DNA of 64,000 nucleotides from Fonsecaea monophora (GCF_001642475.1 NW_019173966.1:186001-250000), one strand, 5' to 3'; positions 35,565 to 48,505 are shown, numbered from the stretch's first letter. Translations and numbers: made by a program. Notes: a model not told the origin generated them from the letters alone.

Positions 35565-37765
35565 GCTGAGGGACGCTGGGGTTTCACCAAGCTATAATGA
35601 TCAAGAGCCTGTTGTCTAAGACTGCTGCTTGTGTGATGCTTGCTCGATGATTACGATTTCTGTTCCTGCGATAAACTTGGGATGGTATCTCAGAGCGATG
35701 CTATGAAAGATTCCGTTATAGTATCGAGCAATATTTGTCCATGTGAGGTCATGGAGGAGTGAGGAGTAGCTGAGATGTTCAGATCGTAACAATCACATGT
35801 CACGGGGCATCTCTCGTACCTCGTACGGTGAAATTCGTACGTCTCTCGCTATCTACCATACATGCTTAGTTCGCCTGGCGTGGATCTCGTCGTGGACTTG
35901 TCTCCCCCTTGGTTTAAAAGGAGTTAAGGACCAGGCAAACTGGAGGCCCAAGGCTGTTCTCCCCTGTGGATGTGCATTCCGACATACATACATCATACAT
36001 CCAGAATGTGGTACTTGGTGGGGCATGAGTGCATGGTGGATCTCTATCAAGGCCTGAGAAATATCGAACTCCTTCTCAGTGCTCGTGACGCATTGGAACT
36101 CACCTGCAACTCGGCTAAATTTAGTATCTGCAGAGACAAAGCAGACGCCCAATCGCCCTACTACTTGTGGTTGTGGTTGTACCCCGCAGGCCATCGTCAC
36201 TTGTGCAAGTCCTAGCCATTTAGCCCCAAACCTTGGGCGAGTCGCTCAGGTCGCTCAGGCTAATAAACTCGTTTCACGCTCTTGTCCTCGCCTACGAATA
36301 CTCCAAGAGAGCGCCTAGACTGTTCTCGACCTTGGCAGGCACAGGACACCGAGTACACAGCCTGTCTCTCGAGTAACTTGGGGAAGCACCTCGCACGCTG
36401 CAGGAGACCTGGGGCTGAGGTAGTACCACAGTACCCAAACCCCCCATCACAATACAGAATGCGTCGTTGCCGTCCAAGGCACGCCCAGGTGGCCTTCTGC
36501 TTTGACTTTATGACGTGTGTAGTGGCACTGATGTTTCGACTCTCGCATTGATGTACCCATCGTTAATGCAGCGCTGCCTAGACTCCGAGGGGGATGCGGG
36601 AGAAATAGAGGTTCGCCTTTTCCTGCTGGAATCTGCTGCTTCCTACGAGGACGATCCCCAGGGTCGGACTGATCACAGTGTCACTCTTGGACAGTCTGCT
36701 CTCCGAACATTCTCAAGTCCGCTCTACAGAAGTCACTGAGATGCATGGATGGCGTTGCTGCCGCAGTCCTATGCCGCAGATTCCCTGCATAGGGGGATCT
36801 ATTCATGCACTGGTGGTAGTCAAGGATGCGGATTGACAGGGATTCTACTGTATATCATACCCCAGATATCGTCGAACGTGGAGAGGTTCGCCACAAGGTG
36901 GAATTGTACCCTTTGAAGTTTCATCGTCTCGAGGACGACGTGATTAGTTTTGCTCGTCCTCCATCATGTTTTGGCATGACGTTTCACTAGAGGATGGACA
37001 CCATTCGTGCTATGGCCTGGAAATCGAGTGTGGACGTCGAGAATGGATCATGCCAGGCCGCGCCGCACCAGCTTCTAGGGAAGTGACCTGACACCCGAAG
37101 AACATGACTTTTTTTGGCTTATTGGAGTTGCATACATCGAAGTCTTGGTGGACAGTTCGGGTCAGTCATGACGGAGGCCGAGAAGATGGAAGAAACCACC
37201 TTGGTGTGAGTATTTAGGATAATTTCCAGATGAAATCTGGAGAACGTTGCACGCATGGACATGAGAAAGTTTGCAACTAGGTTGGCTGGTTTCTATAACG
37301 AGGGCCAAAGTTTTTCTCCTGGGACTGCAGTCGGGAGTAGTTACTCGTTAGGTACAAATACGAAGTCCATGGTCAGGAGAAAGGCCATTGGCTTAGTGGC
37401 TTATTATCTCGCCTCGCATAGCTAACCGTTTCAGTCCATTATCGCTACAACGCTCACATTGGTTGCACAGCCCCCTCAACAAGGCAGAAACCCCCAACTG
37501 GTCACCTCCTGCCCTCGCATTGACGAACCCAAGCCTCTTCTTCAAGGCGTCACAAAAAGAATGTTCAATAGCCTCATGTCCCTATCGAGGATATATAGCA
37601 ATGTTGTTCCATGCCCTCAGCACCATCTGCGTCAAATGGCAAGCCTATAAGGCACAGCACCACACATCCTCACAACCAGCTGGACGTCCCAATTTACACC
37701 GGTCACTAAACTAGTGAGAAGGACACCATTACTACGAAGAAACCCTACAAATCACATCTCTCACC
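35565..37765. other. 2.2-kb gene-free region
   Basis: Both strands were read, and only short frames without family character occur. It lies between two divergent genes, DUF1772 (-) and DUF7702-like (+), so it contains both promoters. A short tandem GTCGCTCAG duplication lies near 36240-36258. Confidence 0.45.
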
Positions 37766-38563
37766 ATGGGCGTCTCAGCATTCGAGATACTGGATATCCT
37801 CGAACTCATCTACTTCACCCCAGCTCTGATAGCTTCGGCCTATATCGTCTACAAGCATGGCCATCACAAACGACTCGGCTGGAGGTTTCTCGTCATGATC
37901 TGTCTATTCCGACTGATCGGCGCAATCACCTCTCTTATCGATGTCAAGCATCCATCCAGCGGCTTGACCATCACGTACGATGTCATGACTAGCTTTGGCC
38001 TGTCAGCAATTCTCTCCACAGCGTTGGCCCTCCTAGATCGTGTTGAGGACAGCATGGCACCACACGGTCTGCCCCATCGGGTATTCCAGCTCCTTCACCT
38101 CCCCAGTCTTGTTGGTCTCATCCTCAGCGTCGTCGCGAGCACGAATCTTTTCAGCGACAGCCAATCTAATGTCTCGGAGGGCTTCACCGAACTAAAAGCC
38201 GCGGTGTGTCTGTTCCTGGTTGTTCTGGTCGCCGATTTCCTCATCACAGGACATTGTTTCTTGAAGATCGGTCATGTTCAGCCTGGCGAACGCGGCCTTC
38301 TATTCGCGGTTGCCTTGGCTCTGCCCTTTATGGCCGTCCGCATGGCCTTCTCTCTTCTGTGCGTCTTCGCCAACAATCCCAAATGGTTCAGCTCTTGGAG
38401 CTTGGAGTGGTCCGCCATCCTTGTTCACGGCATCTTGGGAGTTCTGATGGAGGCCATCATTGTCACGATATTCATCGTGGCCGGTTTCATCACAAAACCT
38501 GCGGTCCTACCACCGGCTCACGAAGGCAAAGTAACTTACGACCTGGGTGCTCGGAGTGTGTAA
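37766..38563 (+). CDS. seven-helix fungal membrane protein (DUF7702-like)
   Basis: Single exon, 265 aa, with a good start context (CACCATGG). It shows about seven hydrophobic segments: ILDILELIYFTPALIASAYIV, FLVMICLFRLIGAITSLI, SFGLSAILSTALALL, LLHLPSLVGLILSVVAS, AAVCLFLVVLVADFLITGH, GLLFAVALALPFMAVRMAFSLLCVF and HGILGVLMEAIIVTIFIVAGF. The pattern, and the RLIG and VR-AFSL motifs, resemble the fungus-specific DUF7702 family of plasma-membrane or endomembrane proteins. Function is unknown; GPCR-like topology does not prove receptor activity. The cytosolic tail is short. Confidence 0.8.
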   Translation: MGVSAFEILDILELIYFTPALIASAYIVYKHGHHKRLGWRFLVMICLFRLIGAITSLIDVKHPSSGLTITYDVMTSFGLSAILSTALALLDRVEDSMAPHGLPHRVFQLLHLPSLVGLILSVVASTNLFSDSQSNVSEGFTELKAAVCLFLVVLVADFLITGHCFLKIGHVQPGERGLLFAVALALPFMAVRMAFSLLCVFANNPKWFSSWSLEWSAILVHGILGVLMEAIIVTIFIVAGFITKPAVLPPAHEGKVTYDLGARSV

Positions 38564-39231
38564 AGAAGCGGTGTATAAGTCAGGTTGGACAGTTACCCGA
38601 AAAGTCTGAGTCGCAGGATGCTCTTGGGAGGAGCTGGTTTGTCATTTGAAGCGTACAGCATGGTGTTAAGGATACAGTGTAATTCAGGACTCCGTCATTA
38701 GTCTATAGCTTGCAGTTAGTTGCCACAAGGAATGTAAAAACACAACACCTCATTTAACGAGAACCACTCTCATCAGTTCCCAAAGAGCGTGTGGCGATGG
38801 AAGAAAGAGCATGGACGGTGCAGTGAATGGCGCCTTGAAGCGGGCATTTGGACAAGGTGGCCGCCGATTGGGCAATCTGGCAAACTACGCCGAGTGCCGC
38901 AGAGGAACCAGATTTCCACCACATCTGAGGACAAGTTGTCTGCTCAGCATCCACCATTTGGCTAGACACATCTCAACTCGAAGAGCTCTTCCTCCCTCCC
39001 TCTGACCAAGCTGTCCGTACATTCTCCTTGTTTCTGAACCGGTATGGACGTGACCCTGTACCGATCAAGTCAATAAAAGCCCTCGCACATTATCGGCATA
39101 TCTCCCTCAGAGTGCCCTCCCTCCGCACTATACGTCCCCTCTACGCCACAGACGAACTTACGCTCCTTCGTCGATTCCTTCACGTCTGGACCGAGAATTG
39201 CATGAACGAGCTTCGAGGGCAGTGATCGAAG
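38564..39231. other. intergenic, SEC24 promoter side
   Basis: The 668 bp upstream of SEC24 hold no coding signal. The part next to 39231 is CT-rich, as is common for fungal housekeeping promoters. Confidence 0.45.
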
Positions 39232-42132
39232 ATGTCGCAACAATTCCCCCAGCAATATCCTCAGCAAGGCGTGCCTGGACAAGATGGCTTCGGTCAGCAG
39301 CCACCGCAACCACCTGCGGGTCAAAATTATGAAAACTACGAAACAAACAATCCGCCAGGGGTGCAACCAGCGCCTGCTCCAGGTCCGGCTCATGCTGGCA
39401 GGAAGAAGCGCGCCTATGCGGGACAAGCCTACGAGTTCGGTGCCGGCGCGAATGCTGCCCTGGGAGGACAACAACCCGCGGGCGGCGCTGCATACTCTGG
39501 GTATTCCGTTCAACAAGATGCAGCAGGCTATCCGCAAGGAGGGTATCAGCAAAACCCTGCAGCAGTGCAACAGACTGCAGCTCCTCTATACCCTGGCCAG
39601 GAGCCACCAGCTGCATTGGGAGGTTATCAACCTCCCGCGCCGGCCTACCCTGCCCCAAGCGGTGTGGTGGGCATGACACAACAGTTTGGCGAGATGGACA
39701 TCTCTCAGAAGCCACCGGTCGCCGCTGCACCACAGCAGGCACAACGTGCTCCGGTTTTGAACCAGCTTTACCCGACCGATCTCTCGAACCAGCCGTTTAA
39801 TGTGGCGGAATTGGACTTTCCACCTCCGCCAGTCATTCTTCCCCCTAACGTATGGACTCGAATTGCTCCCTTATTCCTGTGTTGGAAGCTAAACATTTCA
39901 TAGACCAGCGTTACACCCTCACCCTTTGCGAACTGTCCTCCAAAATTTGTCCGATCGACGCTGAACGCCGTTCCCACCACTCATTCCCTCCTCAAAAAGT
40001 CGAAACTTCCATTCGCCCTTGTCATTCAACCATATACATCCCTACACGATGTTGAAGATCCTATACCAGTAGTGCCAGATCAGGTCATCTCCCGTTGCAG
40101 AAGATGTCGGTCGTACATCAATCCGTTCGTCACTTTCCTGGACCACGGGCATCGATGGAGATGTAATATGTGCAACCTGACCAACGACGTGCCGCAAGCG
40201 TTTGATTGGGATGCAGCCGCCCAGAAAAGTCTCGACAGGTGGCAGAGACCAGATCTAAATCACGCAGTGGTTGAGTTCATTGCGCCACAGGAATACATGG
40301 TTCGGCCTCCACAACCACTTGTTTATCTATTCTTGCTCGACGTCAGTTATGCGGCAGTGTCGAGTGGACTCCTGGCAACAACGGCCAGGTGTATTCGAGA
40401 GAGCTTGGATCGGATACCGAATGCGGATCGACGCACGCGCCTGGGCTTTATCGCGGTCGACTCCAGTTTGCACTTCTTCAATATCCCTCGGGATGGGACC
40501 GAGAATGCCCAAACAAGCATGCTAGTTGTTAGCGACCTTGAAGAGGCATTCTTGCCCACTCCTGCTGATTTACTGGTGACTCTGACCGAATGCCGGGAAA
40601 ATATCGAAAATTTCCTGGATAAGCTTCAAGAAATGTTCCAGAATACCCAGAATGGCGCATCCGCCATGGGATCTGCCCTTCGTGCTGGGCACAAGCTTAT
40701 CGGACCAGTTGGTGGGAAAATGACTGTTGTTACTGCTTCACTTCCCAACATTGGCCACGGTAAGCTCGAAATGCGCGAGGATAAGAAACTACTCGGCACG
40801 TCCAAGGAAAGCAGCCTGCTCCAGACGGGCAACAGCTTCTACAAGAGCTTTGCCGTCGAATGTTCGAAACAACAAATCTCAGTGGACATGTTCCTATTTT
40901 CCTCACAGTACCAGGACGTGGCGTCTTTGAGCAATTTACCAAGATACACCGGGGGCCAGACCTACTTCTATCCTGGCTGGAATGCCGCCAGAGAAGAAGA
41001 TGCCATGAAGTTCGCCAAAGAGTTCTCCGACTATCTGTCGGCAGAGATCGGTCTGGAGGCTGTTCTACGTGTTCGTGCGACGACAGGATTGCGGATGAGC
41101 ACCTTCTATGGCAATTTCTTCAACCGCAGCTCGGATCTGTGTGCATTCCCGGCATTCCCCCGAGATCAAAGTTACGTTGTGGAAGTTGCAATCGACGAGA
41201 CCATCACGAAGCCAGTTGTGTGTTTGCAGTCCGCCGTCCTTCACACTACGTGTAACGGCGAACGACGAATTCGAGTCTTGACGCTCGCACTACCCACAAC
41301 CCAGCAACTGGCGGATGTGTACGCATCGGCTGATCAGCAAGCCATCACAGAGTATTTCAGCCACAAGGCCGTCGAACGTGTCCTCAACAGCGGGCTTGAC
41401 AGCGCTCGGGACATGATTCAGAACAAACTGGTCGAGCTTCTGGCCACGTACAAGAAGGAGCTTGCAGGAGGCAGTATGGGTGGAGGTGGCCTTCAGTTCC
41501 CTGCCAACCTTCGAGGTCTGCCTGTGCTTTTCCTTGCCTTGATCAAGAACTTAGGCCTCAGGAGATCGTCACAAATTCCCAGCGACATGCGGTCAGCGGC
41601 TCTATGTTTGCTCTCGACGCTACCTCTCCCGTTGCTGATTCAGTACATCTATCCGAAGATGTTTTCTCTGCACGATATGCCAGATGATGCAGGGACGGTG
41701 GATGAGAAGACCGGCGAAATCATCCTCCCACCACCAATCAATCTCGTGTCAGAAAGGCTCGTGCCGTATGGATTGTATCTGATCGATGACGGACAGACCC
41801 AATTCCTTTGGGTTGGACGGGATGCTGTTCAACAGCTCATGATTGACGTCTTTGGACTGGCAGACAAGAGTCAACTCAAAGTGGGCAAGCAACGACTACC
41901 CGAGCTGGACAACGATTTTAGTGAGCGAGTGAGGGCAGTCGTCTCCAAGAGCCGTGACCACCTATCCAAGGGGGTGGGCAGCATCGTGGTGCCTCATCTC
42001 TACGTGGTGAAAGAGGATGGCGAACCAGGATTGAGGCTTTGGGCGCAAACCATGCTTGTCGAGGATCGAGCAGATCAAGGAGTGAGCTTACAGCAGTGGA
42101 TGGGGATGATGCGCGAAAAGGTACAGTCATGA
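39232..42132 (+). CDS. SEC24: COPII coat subunit Sec24
   Basis: Exons 39232-39849 and 39904-42132. The 54-nt intron has a GTATGG donor and CATAG acceptor; the product is 948 aa. Sec24 is the cargo-binding partner of Sec23 in the inner COPII coat on ER exit sites. The N-terminus is Gln/Pro/Gly/Ala-rich and disordered (about 190 residues). The zinc finger follows at about residue 270 (CRRCRSYINPF...WRCNMCN). Next come the trunk domain (VYLFLLDVSYAAVSSGLL), the beta-sandwich, the helical domain, and a C-terminal gelsolin fold (LIDDGQTQFLWVGRDA). The splice restores LPPNTSVTPSPFANCPPKFVR, a conserved segment ahead of the zinc finger. Confidence 0.96.
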
Positions 42133-43523
42133 TCGAACGTTTCACTCATGGTGGGTGTGGATTGCTAATCGGTCGAATGCAGGTCATGCAATAAACACCA
42201 CACCCTGAAGAAAGACACGAGGTCGGGCCTCTGATGAAAGCCGAGCAGGAAAGAGGATGCTTTCTGACTACTATGGAAGAGATACGAGGAGAGGTCAAAT
42301 GATGCACGCCAGCCATACTTGTTGCACGCATGTACACAATAAACTTGGGCTAGATGAGAAGGGTCGTCCCGCTCTGACCTATCGGGTAGTCAGTGACCAT
42401 GGTGATGGATGAGACCACAAGAGCCCTGGGGCTATTTCTAGCTTTGGAGCAGCTCATGGTCTGCGGCAACAAGAAAAGATGAAACGCTGATCCGACATGC
42501 TCAAACAAGGCAAATGGGTGGGTAGAAACTGTCACAGGAGGGCCGAGCCTATTCGGGCCATGGATGGATGGGGTTAAGCTGGCCGCTGAAGGGGTCGCTG
42601 AGGGCCACTTGGGCCTAGTGCGCCCGCTCTATTCTGCCTTAGCTCCGCCTAGTGAGCCAATGCCGGCGCCTATTCATCCAAACGTCCTTCAATTCGACCG
42701 CGGCGTGAATGGGGATTCGGTCCTGAAGTGTGAATGCCAGCTGCTTCACCCTCCCCTCAATGTGATACTCACCTTTTGATCACCTTTGCGGCACCATCTC
42801 ATTGCAGACATCTCTTGTTCTCATTCTTCTTTGTTCCTCGTTTCGTCAAATCTCCTCATTGTTGAGCCTTTGTTGCACTGTCCGATTGCAACGTGGTCGC
42901 TGCGCAAACCCCTAATCTACAAAACCCCGCGCCCGTTAACAACTCTGAGCAACACTCTCAGGTAACCCACACGTCTTTACCGCCCTGAAGATTGCAGATA
43001 AGGCTTGAACCTCGCAGGCGAGAAGCCAGACCAGGAAACAAATCTGTACGCCGTCTTCGCTCTGTTTGTTGTCGCATATCGTAGGGAATGTGGAATCTGA
43101 CCCTACCGCAGCACACAGTACACTCCACAACCCTCTCCTCCGTGGCTGCGCCGCCTATCCATCCTGCTGGGGCATCTTTACTTGCCAGCATTGACATCTT
43201 ACTACCTGGAGCGCGCTGAATTGCCTCGCCTCAAGTACGGAGTTCGCGTCCAGACGACCCAGCGTCCACTGTGAAACAGCGCAGACAAGCGGAGCCAACC
43301 TGAACTAGGGCCCGCGCCCAAGCGAACTACCCTCACTACCATCTCCGACCTACAAAGCCGCGACCTCACGCTCACCTTCCTCCGAATTGAATCAATAAGG
43401 CGAGAGCTTCCCGTGATCGAAAGCATCTTACTTTGGATACCCCAGCCGGCTTCAGAGGCAGGGACACGTGCTCGGTTGATTACCAGGAAACCTACCAAGG
43501 ACTTATTGTGACTTGTCGGAAAC
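42133..43523. other. intergenic, MAP kinase promoter and leader
   Basis: A 1.4-kb region, CT-rich from about 42780 to 42960, with no gene found. It lies upstream of a signalling gene, so regulatory sites and a long 5' leader are expected. I cannot name any site with confidence. Confidence 0.45.
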
Positions 43524-44748
43524 ATGGGACAACCACAGCAACAAGCGGCGCCATCGGGAGGCTCCAGAAAGATCTCGTTCAACGTCTCTGACCAGTACGA
43601 TATCCAAGATGTTATTGGGGAGGGGGCTTATGGCGTCGTCTGGTACGTGTGTAATATTGGATCTGTGGACGCTGCGACTGACTCGTCAAAGTTCTGCACT
43701 GCACAAGCCGTCAGGTCAGAAAGTGGCCATCAAGAAGATCACTCCATTTGATCACTCTATGTTCTGCCTGCGCACGTTACGAGAAATGAAGCTGCTGCGA
43801 TACTTCAACCACGAGAACATCATCTCGATTCTTGACATTCAAAAGCCACGAAATTATGAGTCTTTCTCCGAAGTCTATCTCATTCAGGTTGGTCTCGGAT
43901 TAACAGGAGAAGCGAGCAAGAGTATTGACACTCTTTTACAGGAACTCATGGAAACGGACATGCATCGCGTGATTAGAACCCAAGATCTCTCGGACGACCA
44001 CTGCCAGTATTTCATCTATCAGACTCTGCGCGCTCTCAAGGCCATGCACTCTGCGAACGTCCTTCATCGAGACCTGAAACCATCTAATCTCTTGCTCAAT
44101 GCTAATTGCGATCTCAAAGTCTGCGACTTCGGCCTCGCGAGATCTGCAGCTTCAACGGACGACAACTCAGGATTCATGACGGAATATGTTGCGACAAGAT
44201 GGTATCGTGCTCCAGAAATCATGCTCACGTTCAAGGAATACACCAAAGCCATTGATGTATGGAGTGTTGGCTGTATACTTGCAGAGATGTTAAGTGGCAA
44301 GCCCTTGTTCCCTGGAAAAGACTGTATGAATCGCTCCTCATGTGACGCTAGCCGTGCTAACTGCGTTCCAGATCATCATCAACTCACCCTAATATTGGAT
44401 GTCCTTGGTACTCCGACGATGGAGGATTACTACGGCATCAAGTCCCGACGTGCGCGAGAATACATCCGGTCATTGCCCTTCAAGAAGAAGATCCCCTTGA
44501 AAGCACTCTTCCCCAAGACTTCGGACCTGGCATTGGATTTGTTGGAGAGGCTGCTAGCGTTCAACCCAGTCAAGCGCATCACGGTTGAAGAAGCCCTCAA
44601 GCACCCGTACTTGGAGCCTTATCATGACCCTGACGATGAGCCCACCGCGGATCCTATTCCAGAAGAGTTCTTTGACTTTGATAGGAATAAGGACCAGCTC
44701 AGCAAGGAGGAATTGAAGGCGTTGATTTGGAATGAGATCATGCGATAG
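43524..44748 (+). CDS. Fus3/Kss1-type MAP kinase (Pmk1/MpkB orthologue)
   Basis: Four exons: 43524-43642, 43692-43887, 43942-44323 and 44372-44748. The introns are 49, 54 and 48 nt; the product is 357 aa. Serine/threonine kinase of the pheromone and invasive-growth cascade, activated by a Ste7-type MAPKK. Visible motifs are the glycine loop GEGAYGVV (residues 32-39), catalytic Lys54 in VAIKK, HRDLKP (147-152), DFG (167-169), the activation loop TEY (185-187) and RWYRAPE. The C-terminus carries HPYLEPYHDPDDEP, the docking groove region. The sequence is close to textbook for this family in filamentous fungi, where it governs mating, hyphal fusion and host infection structures. No residue looks abnormal. 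Confidence 0.96.
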
Positions 44749-45541
44749 ACTTGTCGAGGCCGAACTTGCTCTGTGCCACCCACTTGCGACAACGAAAGGA
44801 TCGGCACTGCAGATTCATATTTTTCAGGCTGTGTGAAAGATGACTGTCAGGCGATGAAAGGAAGAGGCCAATAGAGCCAAGGACCGAAGTGAGTATCTAG
44901 ACATAATGTTATGCTAGGTCCTGGCTTCTCTGGAACGACAGGAAAATATGGCCAGAAAGGTCACAACAATCGTCAACATTGTGCTTGGATGAGAAAGCTG
45001 GAACATGAATGGCCCCGTCACGCATTGCATTCGCATGTTTGTTACGTTTGAACGGAGTTGCATGAATTGAAGTGGACGGATAGAGATCAGATCAATGCAG
45101 AATCCAGCCCCCTTGCTCCTTTCCACAAAATGTCTCTGTTCTCACATCTCATACCCGACGCTGTCTGTTTGCGTTGAGACAAGGCCTCGCCGTTTAGAGT
45201 GTAGAGACTGCTCTGTACAGCTACACACAGTCAGGGGACCTTTTTTTCTCTTTATGATAACTAGTGACAGGGCTCTGCTACAAGTAATAGTGCGGTAGAT
45301 GACAGTCCTGCAGATGTCAAATACTTGATCAAAGAGTACCTTGTTTGTGGTCGGTATTATCTCGTGGAGGGAACCAATTAAGGGGGTCTCTGGACAGCTA
45401 GGGCGCGATAATTGACAACCCGACGCGCCCCCAAACCGAGCCCACAACCCCAAATCTTTTGAAGATATATATTCTCCAATCCCCAAAATACTGCAAAATT
45501 TTACCAATTTTCTCTCCCTGAGAAAAACTTGTTAAAAGATT
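44749..45541. other. intergenic
   Basis: Lies between the MAP kinase stop and the tRNA gene. No gene is seen. The last 100 bp before the tRNA are A/T-rich. Confidence 0.45.
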
Positions 45542-45701
45542 GTCAGTGTGGCCGAGTGGTCTAAGGCGTGTGACTTGAATTTAACCGAAACGTCCAACAC
45601 TCCTCCAGGGGATAAGCACCCGTGGAGGGCGAACGTTTTCACAAAATTTCAATGGCTATCACATCTCTTCGGAGGCACAGGTTCGAACCCTGTCGCTGAC
45701 G
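45542..45701 (+). tRNA. tRNA-Ser (anticodon TGA) with a 78-nt intron
   Basis: The acceptor strands GTCAGTG and CGCTGAC pair over seven positions, allowing one G-U, with discriminator G. The A box TGGCCGAGTGG and B box GGTTCGAACCC are perfect. The anticodon stem TGTGA pairs with TCACA, giving loop C-T-TGA-A-A. A variable arm CTC-TTCG-GAG marks a class II (Ser/Leu) tRNA. The intron, about 45580-45657, sits one base 3' of the anticodon, the canonical site. Its 3' part (AATTTCAA) can pair with the anticodon region, as in other eukaryotic pre-tRNAs. Removing it leaves an 82-nt mature body. At 78 nt the intron is long for a fungal tRNA. Confidence 0.92.
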
Positions 45702-46245
45702 TTCAGTTCTCTTTTTATTTTTTTTTCTTTCCCCCTCCTCACGGAGGGATGGGGGTTAAAGAGTGGGGGAGGGGGGGGGTTCCTTAAGTACTTGCTTGCT
45801 TACTTACGTATATAGGTACCTAGCCTTCCTTTTTGAATGGGGGTATCCAGTAGATTGGTCTTGCGTGGTGTGGGTGTTTCAGGGAAGACGGTCCTGGATA
45901 CTATGTATGTACATTACATTCATACGGAACACTTGGTACGGGGACTACGAGGCTGGGCTGAGTCCATAACAGCTTACTCTCAAAACCCGTTAAAGATGCG
46001 TGCCTTTTATCTCTGGGAATGCGAGGACCTTCAACAACGACTCCATCTGGTCTAATGCGTCATATGGAACAAGATGCATGAAGGAGGTGGGCTCATGTGT
46101 GCCCTCAAGACATGTTCCTATCTTTAAACCTTCACTTTCTAACTGTGTATGTACAATCTCCCAGGTGTCGAGAAGGTCCAATGGTCTTCTTCAAGCTCTT
46201 CAACTACAAGCCCTCAACCAACCCACGCTGACATCTCCTCACCAC
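45702..46245. other. intergenic
   Basis: Apart from the T-tract, it holds a G-rich run near 45760-45780 and TACTTGCTTGCTTACTTACG-type repeats near 45788-45808. No gene is recognised. Confidence 0.45.
45712..45726 (+). terminator. RNA polymerase III T-tract terminator
   Basis: T5 at 45712-45716 followed by T9 at 45718-45726, beginning ten bases past the tRNA 3' end. This is the expected Pol III termination signal. Confidence 0.85.
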
Positions 46246-47494
46246 CTACTGATCATCAATAACGTGCAGATACTTCTTTGCCTCCTTCTTCTCCCGGGCC
46301 GTTGCTGGAGGCAAATCGTAGTAGGAGCTGCTCCGGTAGTCTTGCAGATATAGGTAGGTCAAGTCTCTCAACTCTGCTGGCTCGATTCCCAGATCTTTGA
46401 AGGTCTTTGCTCCCTTTTCGACGGTCTGATCCAGTGACTCTTGTTCCAGCTGATCCGCCGTCATGATTGGCCACCAAATGACCTTGTTGAGGTAGTAAAG
46501 GATGGGTTTGAGGATAGCTTTGGGCACGTCAATGTGGCGGCGCTCTTTAATAATTTCCCTGTCGACAATTTCGGCGATTTCGCGCATGCTATAATTTGTG
46601 GGGCCGTAGAGTTCAAAAGTCTCGCCCGCCGTGGTGTCATCGTAGCCAATCTTTTCCAAAGCCATTCCGACATCGATAGCCTAGCAATACAGAGTCAGAG
46701 GCGCGGGAGAATGGGCGGACACAAAGGTAGACTCACATGAACCGGGTTGAAACGTTCCTGCATGTTGTTCACGGTAATCAAGTTGGTAACGCCAGCAAGG
46801 CGATGTAGAAGGGTATCTTCAAAGCCGAAGCAGGGTGCTGGTCGAACAATCGTGGTCTCGGGGAAGAGCTGTCTTGCAACTTTCTCTCCCATGGCCTGTG
46901 AGACGTGTTAGTTACCACTAGTCTCGCCGTTCTGGCAAAAGTCCTGACCTTTGTCCTGAAGAACTCGGAGGGCGAGTCAATGTCGGCATTGTACGACGAG
47001 AGATGAATGAACCGGTCAACGTCGTATTTTGCAACGGCTTCAGCTATTCTTTCCACACCCTCGACGTTGACATCCCACAGACTGAAGTTTTTGGTCGGGT
47101 AATTCTTGCCAATCAGGTTGAACACAATATCGGAGTGTCGCACACTCTCTTCGATCGACTGCGTGTTTCTCAGGTCGAATTCCATAAATGAAACTCTCCC
47201 CAGATCACCAGTGGGCTTCAAATGTCTCTTTCCCATGTCATCTCTGTAGGGCACGACAACTTGGCACCCCCTCTTTGCTAGTCGCTGGACGATGTATCTC
47301 CCGAGGAACCCATTTGCACCGAACACAGTAACTGTATAGCCCCCTAACGAAGATCTTCCTCCAGCTTGTTTTATGATCGGTTTCCCCGTCCTGGTGATGG
47401 CGATGTCTTGGTTGTACCCGCGTTGGAAGGATTTCGGTTTCAGTGACGACCGAGCTGCGCGCAGCGCGAGGGTGGTAGGTTGACAGGTGTGCAT
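46246..47494 (-). CDS. mitochondrial complex I NDUFA9-type subunit (NUO-40)
   Basis: Three exons: complement of 46246-46680, 46737-46895 and 46949-47494. The introns are 56 and 53 nt; the product is 379 aa. Accessory subunit of NADH:ubiquinone oxidoreductase, related to short-chain dehydrogenases and holding a structural NADPH. The N-terminus is Arg/Ser/Leu-rich, as in a matrix-targeting presequence. The dinucleotide loop reads VTVFGANGFLGRYIVQRLAK. Next come FDLRNTQSIEESVRHSDIVFNLIG and FIHLSSYNAD. The splice at FFRTK-AMGEKVARQLFPETTIVRPAPCFG restores the conserved substrate-loop segment. The start ATG 47494 is the first ATG in frame; an upstream GTG at 47509 is not needed. Confidence 0.93.
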
Positions 47495-48505
47495 CTTGCA
47501 ATGCAGCACCCGACGGAGGCCTTCGCAGGCAATCGTACGTCGGTGTGAGTTGGGGTCCGAGGAGGTGACGAGTTGTGACCTGCGAGGAGCTCAATGCCTG
47601 TCGACCTCCAACAGCTCCGCTGCGTCAAGTGTCTGTTCGCTTGGCAGCTCAGGAAGAGATGCAGTGAGGATCCACCACGGAATCACGTGTCAGTCCGCCA
47701 AAAATGATGCTCAGCACTATGCCAAGACTGTAATGACCAAAATCTCATCGCTCATTGGCCGACCTGTAAAGCCACACAAGGCCCCTTTAGAGGCAAGGCA
47801 GTCTGGATGTCCATGTTTGGACTCGGAAATTATTCCTGTGACGAAGTGATACACCTCATATTAGACATCCAACACCAGGGATACTCTGCAATAGAGCATA
47901 TTTCGCAAAGTCGAGCGAAAACGACCTAGGTGGGGTCTGTCCAAGAACCATTTCGGGGTCAAGACCCGCTCGCAAACTCGAGTGGAAGTGGCTTAGCGTC
48001 GATTGTTGGATACAGACAAGATGTGATCGTCCTCTTTTGCTTGCTGCCTTGAGGTTCTATGGTAATGAATTCTGCTACTCATCCTCCTAGCCCGGTACGT
48101 AGCATTCAATTCTCCATTCTCGTTCGCCCATTTCGAATTCCTCTAAAAAACAAAGTTCACGAGGCTGTCTGTCGGCCGTCATGTATCCTTGTCAGGGTTG
48201 GGCTCTAGGAGAAGGAAAAGGGCATTCGCGAATACGGCCGATTACTGCTGCCTTCAAGTACCCGGACCTTCTATTTTGAGACCGACTTGCGAGAAACCGT
48301 GAATAATACATTTCTTGGGTGATGCTGTTTATCTGTCTATATAAATCATGTCAATGCCACCGAAGAACATGTTTCGTGGCTCAACATCAACACACGAGCT
48401 GAGGGACAAAGATTCCCTCCAAGCATCATTCGTCCTGGCGCACTATATCCTGCCTCCCTTTTTCCCTCGCCCATCACAGCTTGTTGATCGGGATCCCCAT
48501 TCAAA
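47495..48505. other. divergent promoter region
   Basis: A 1.0-kb region between the NDUFA9-like gene (-) and the DUF2306 gene (+). It holds both promoters and no gene that I can support. Confidence 0.45.
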
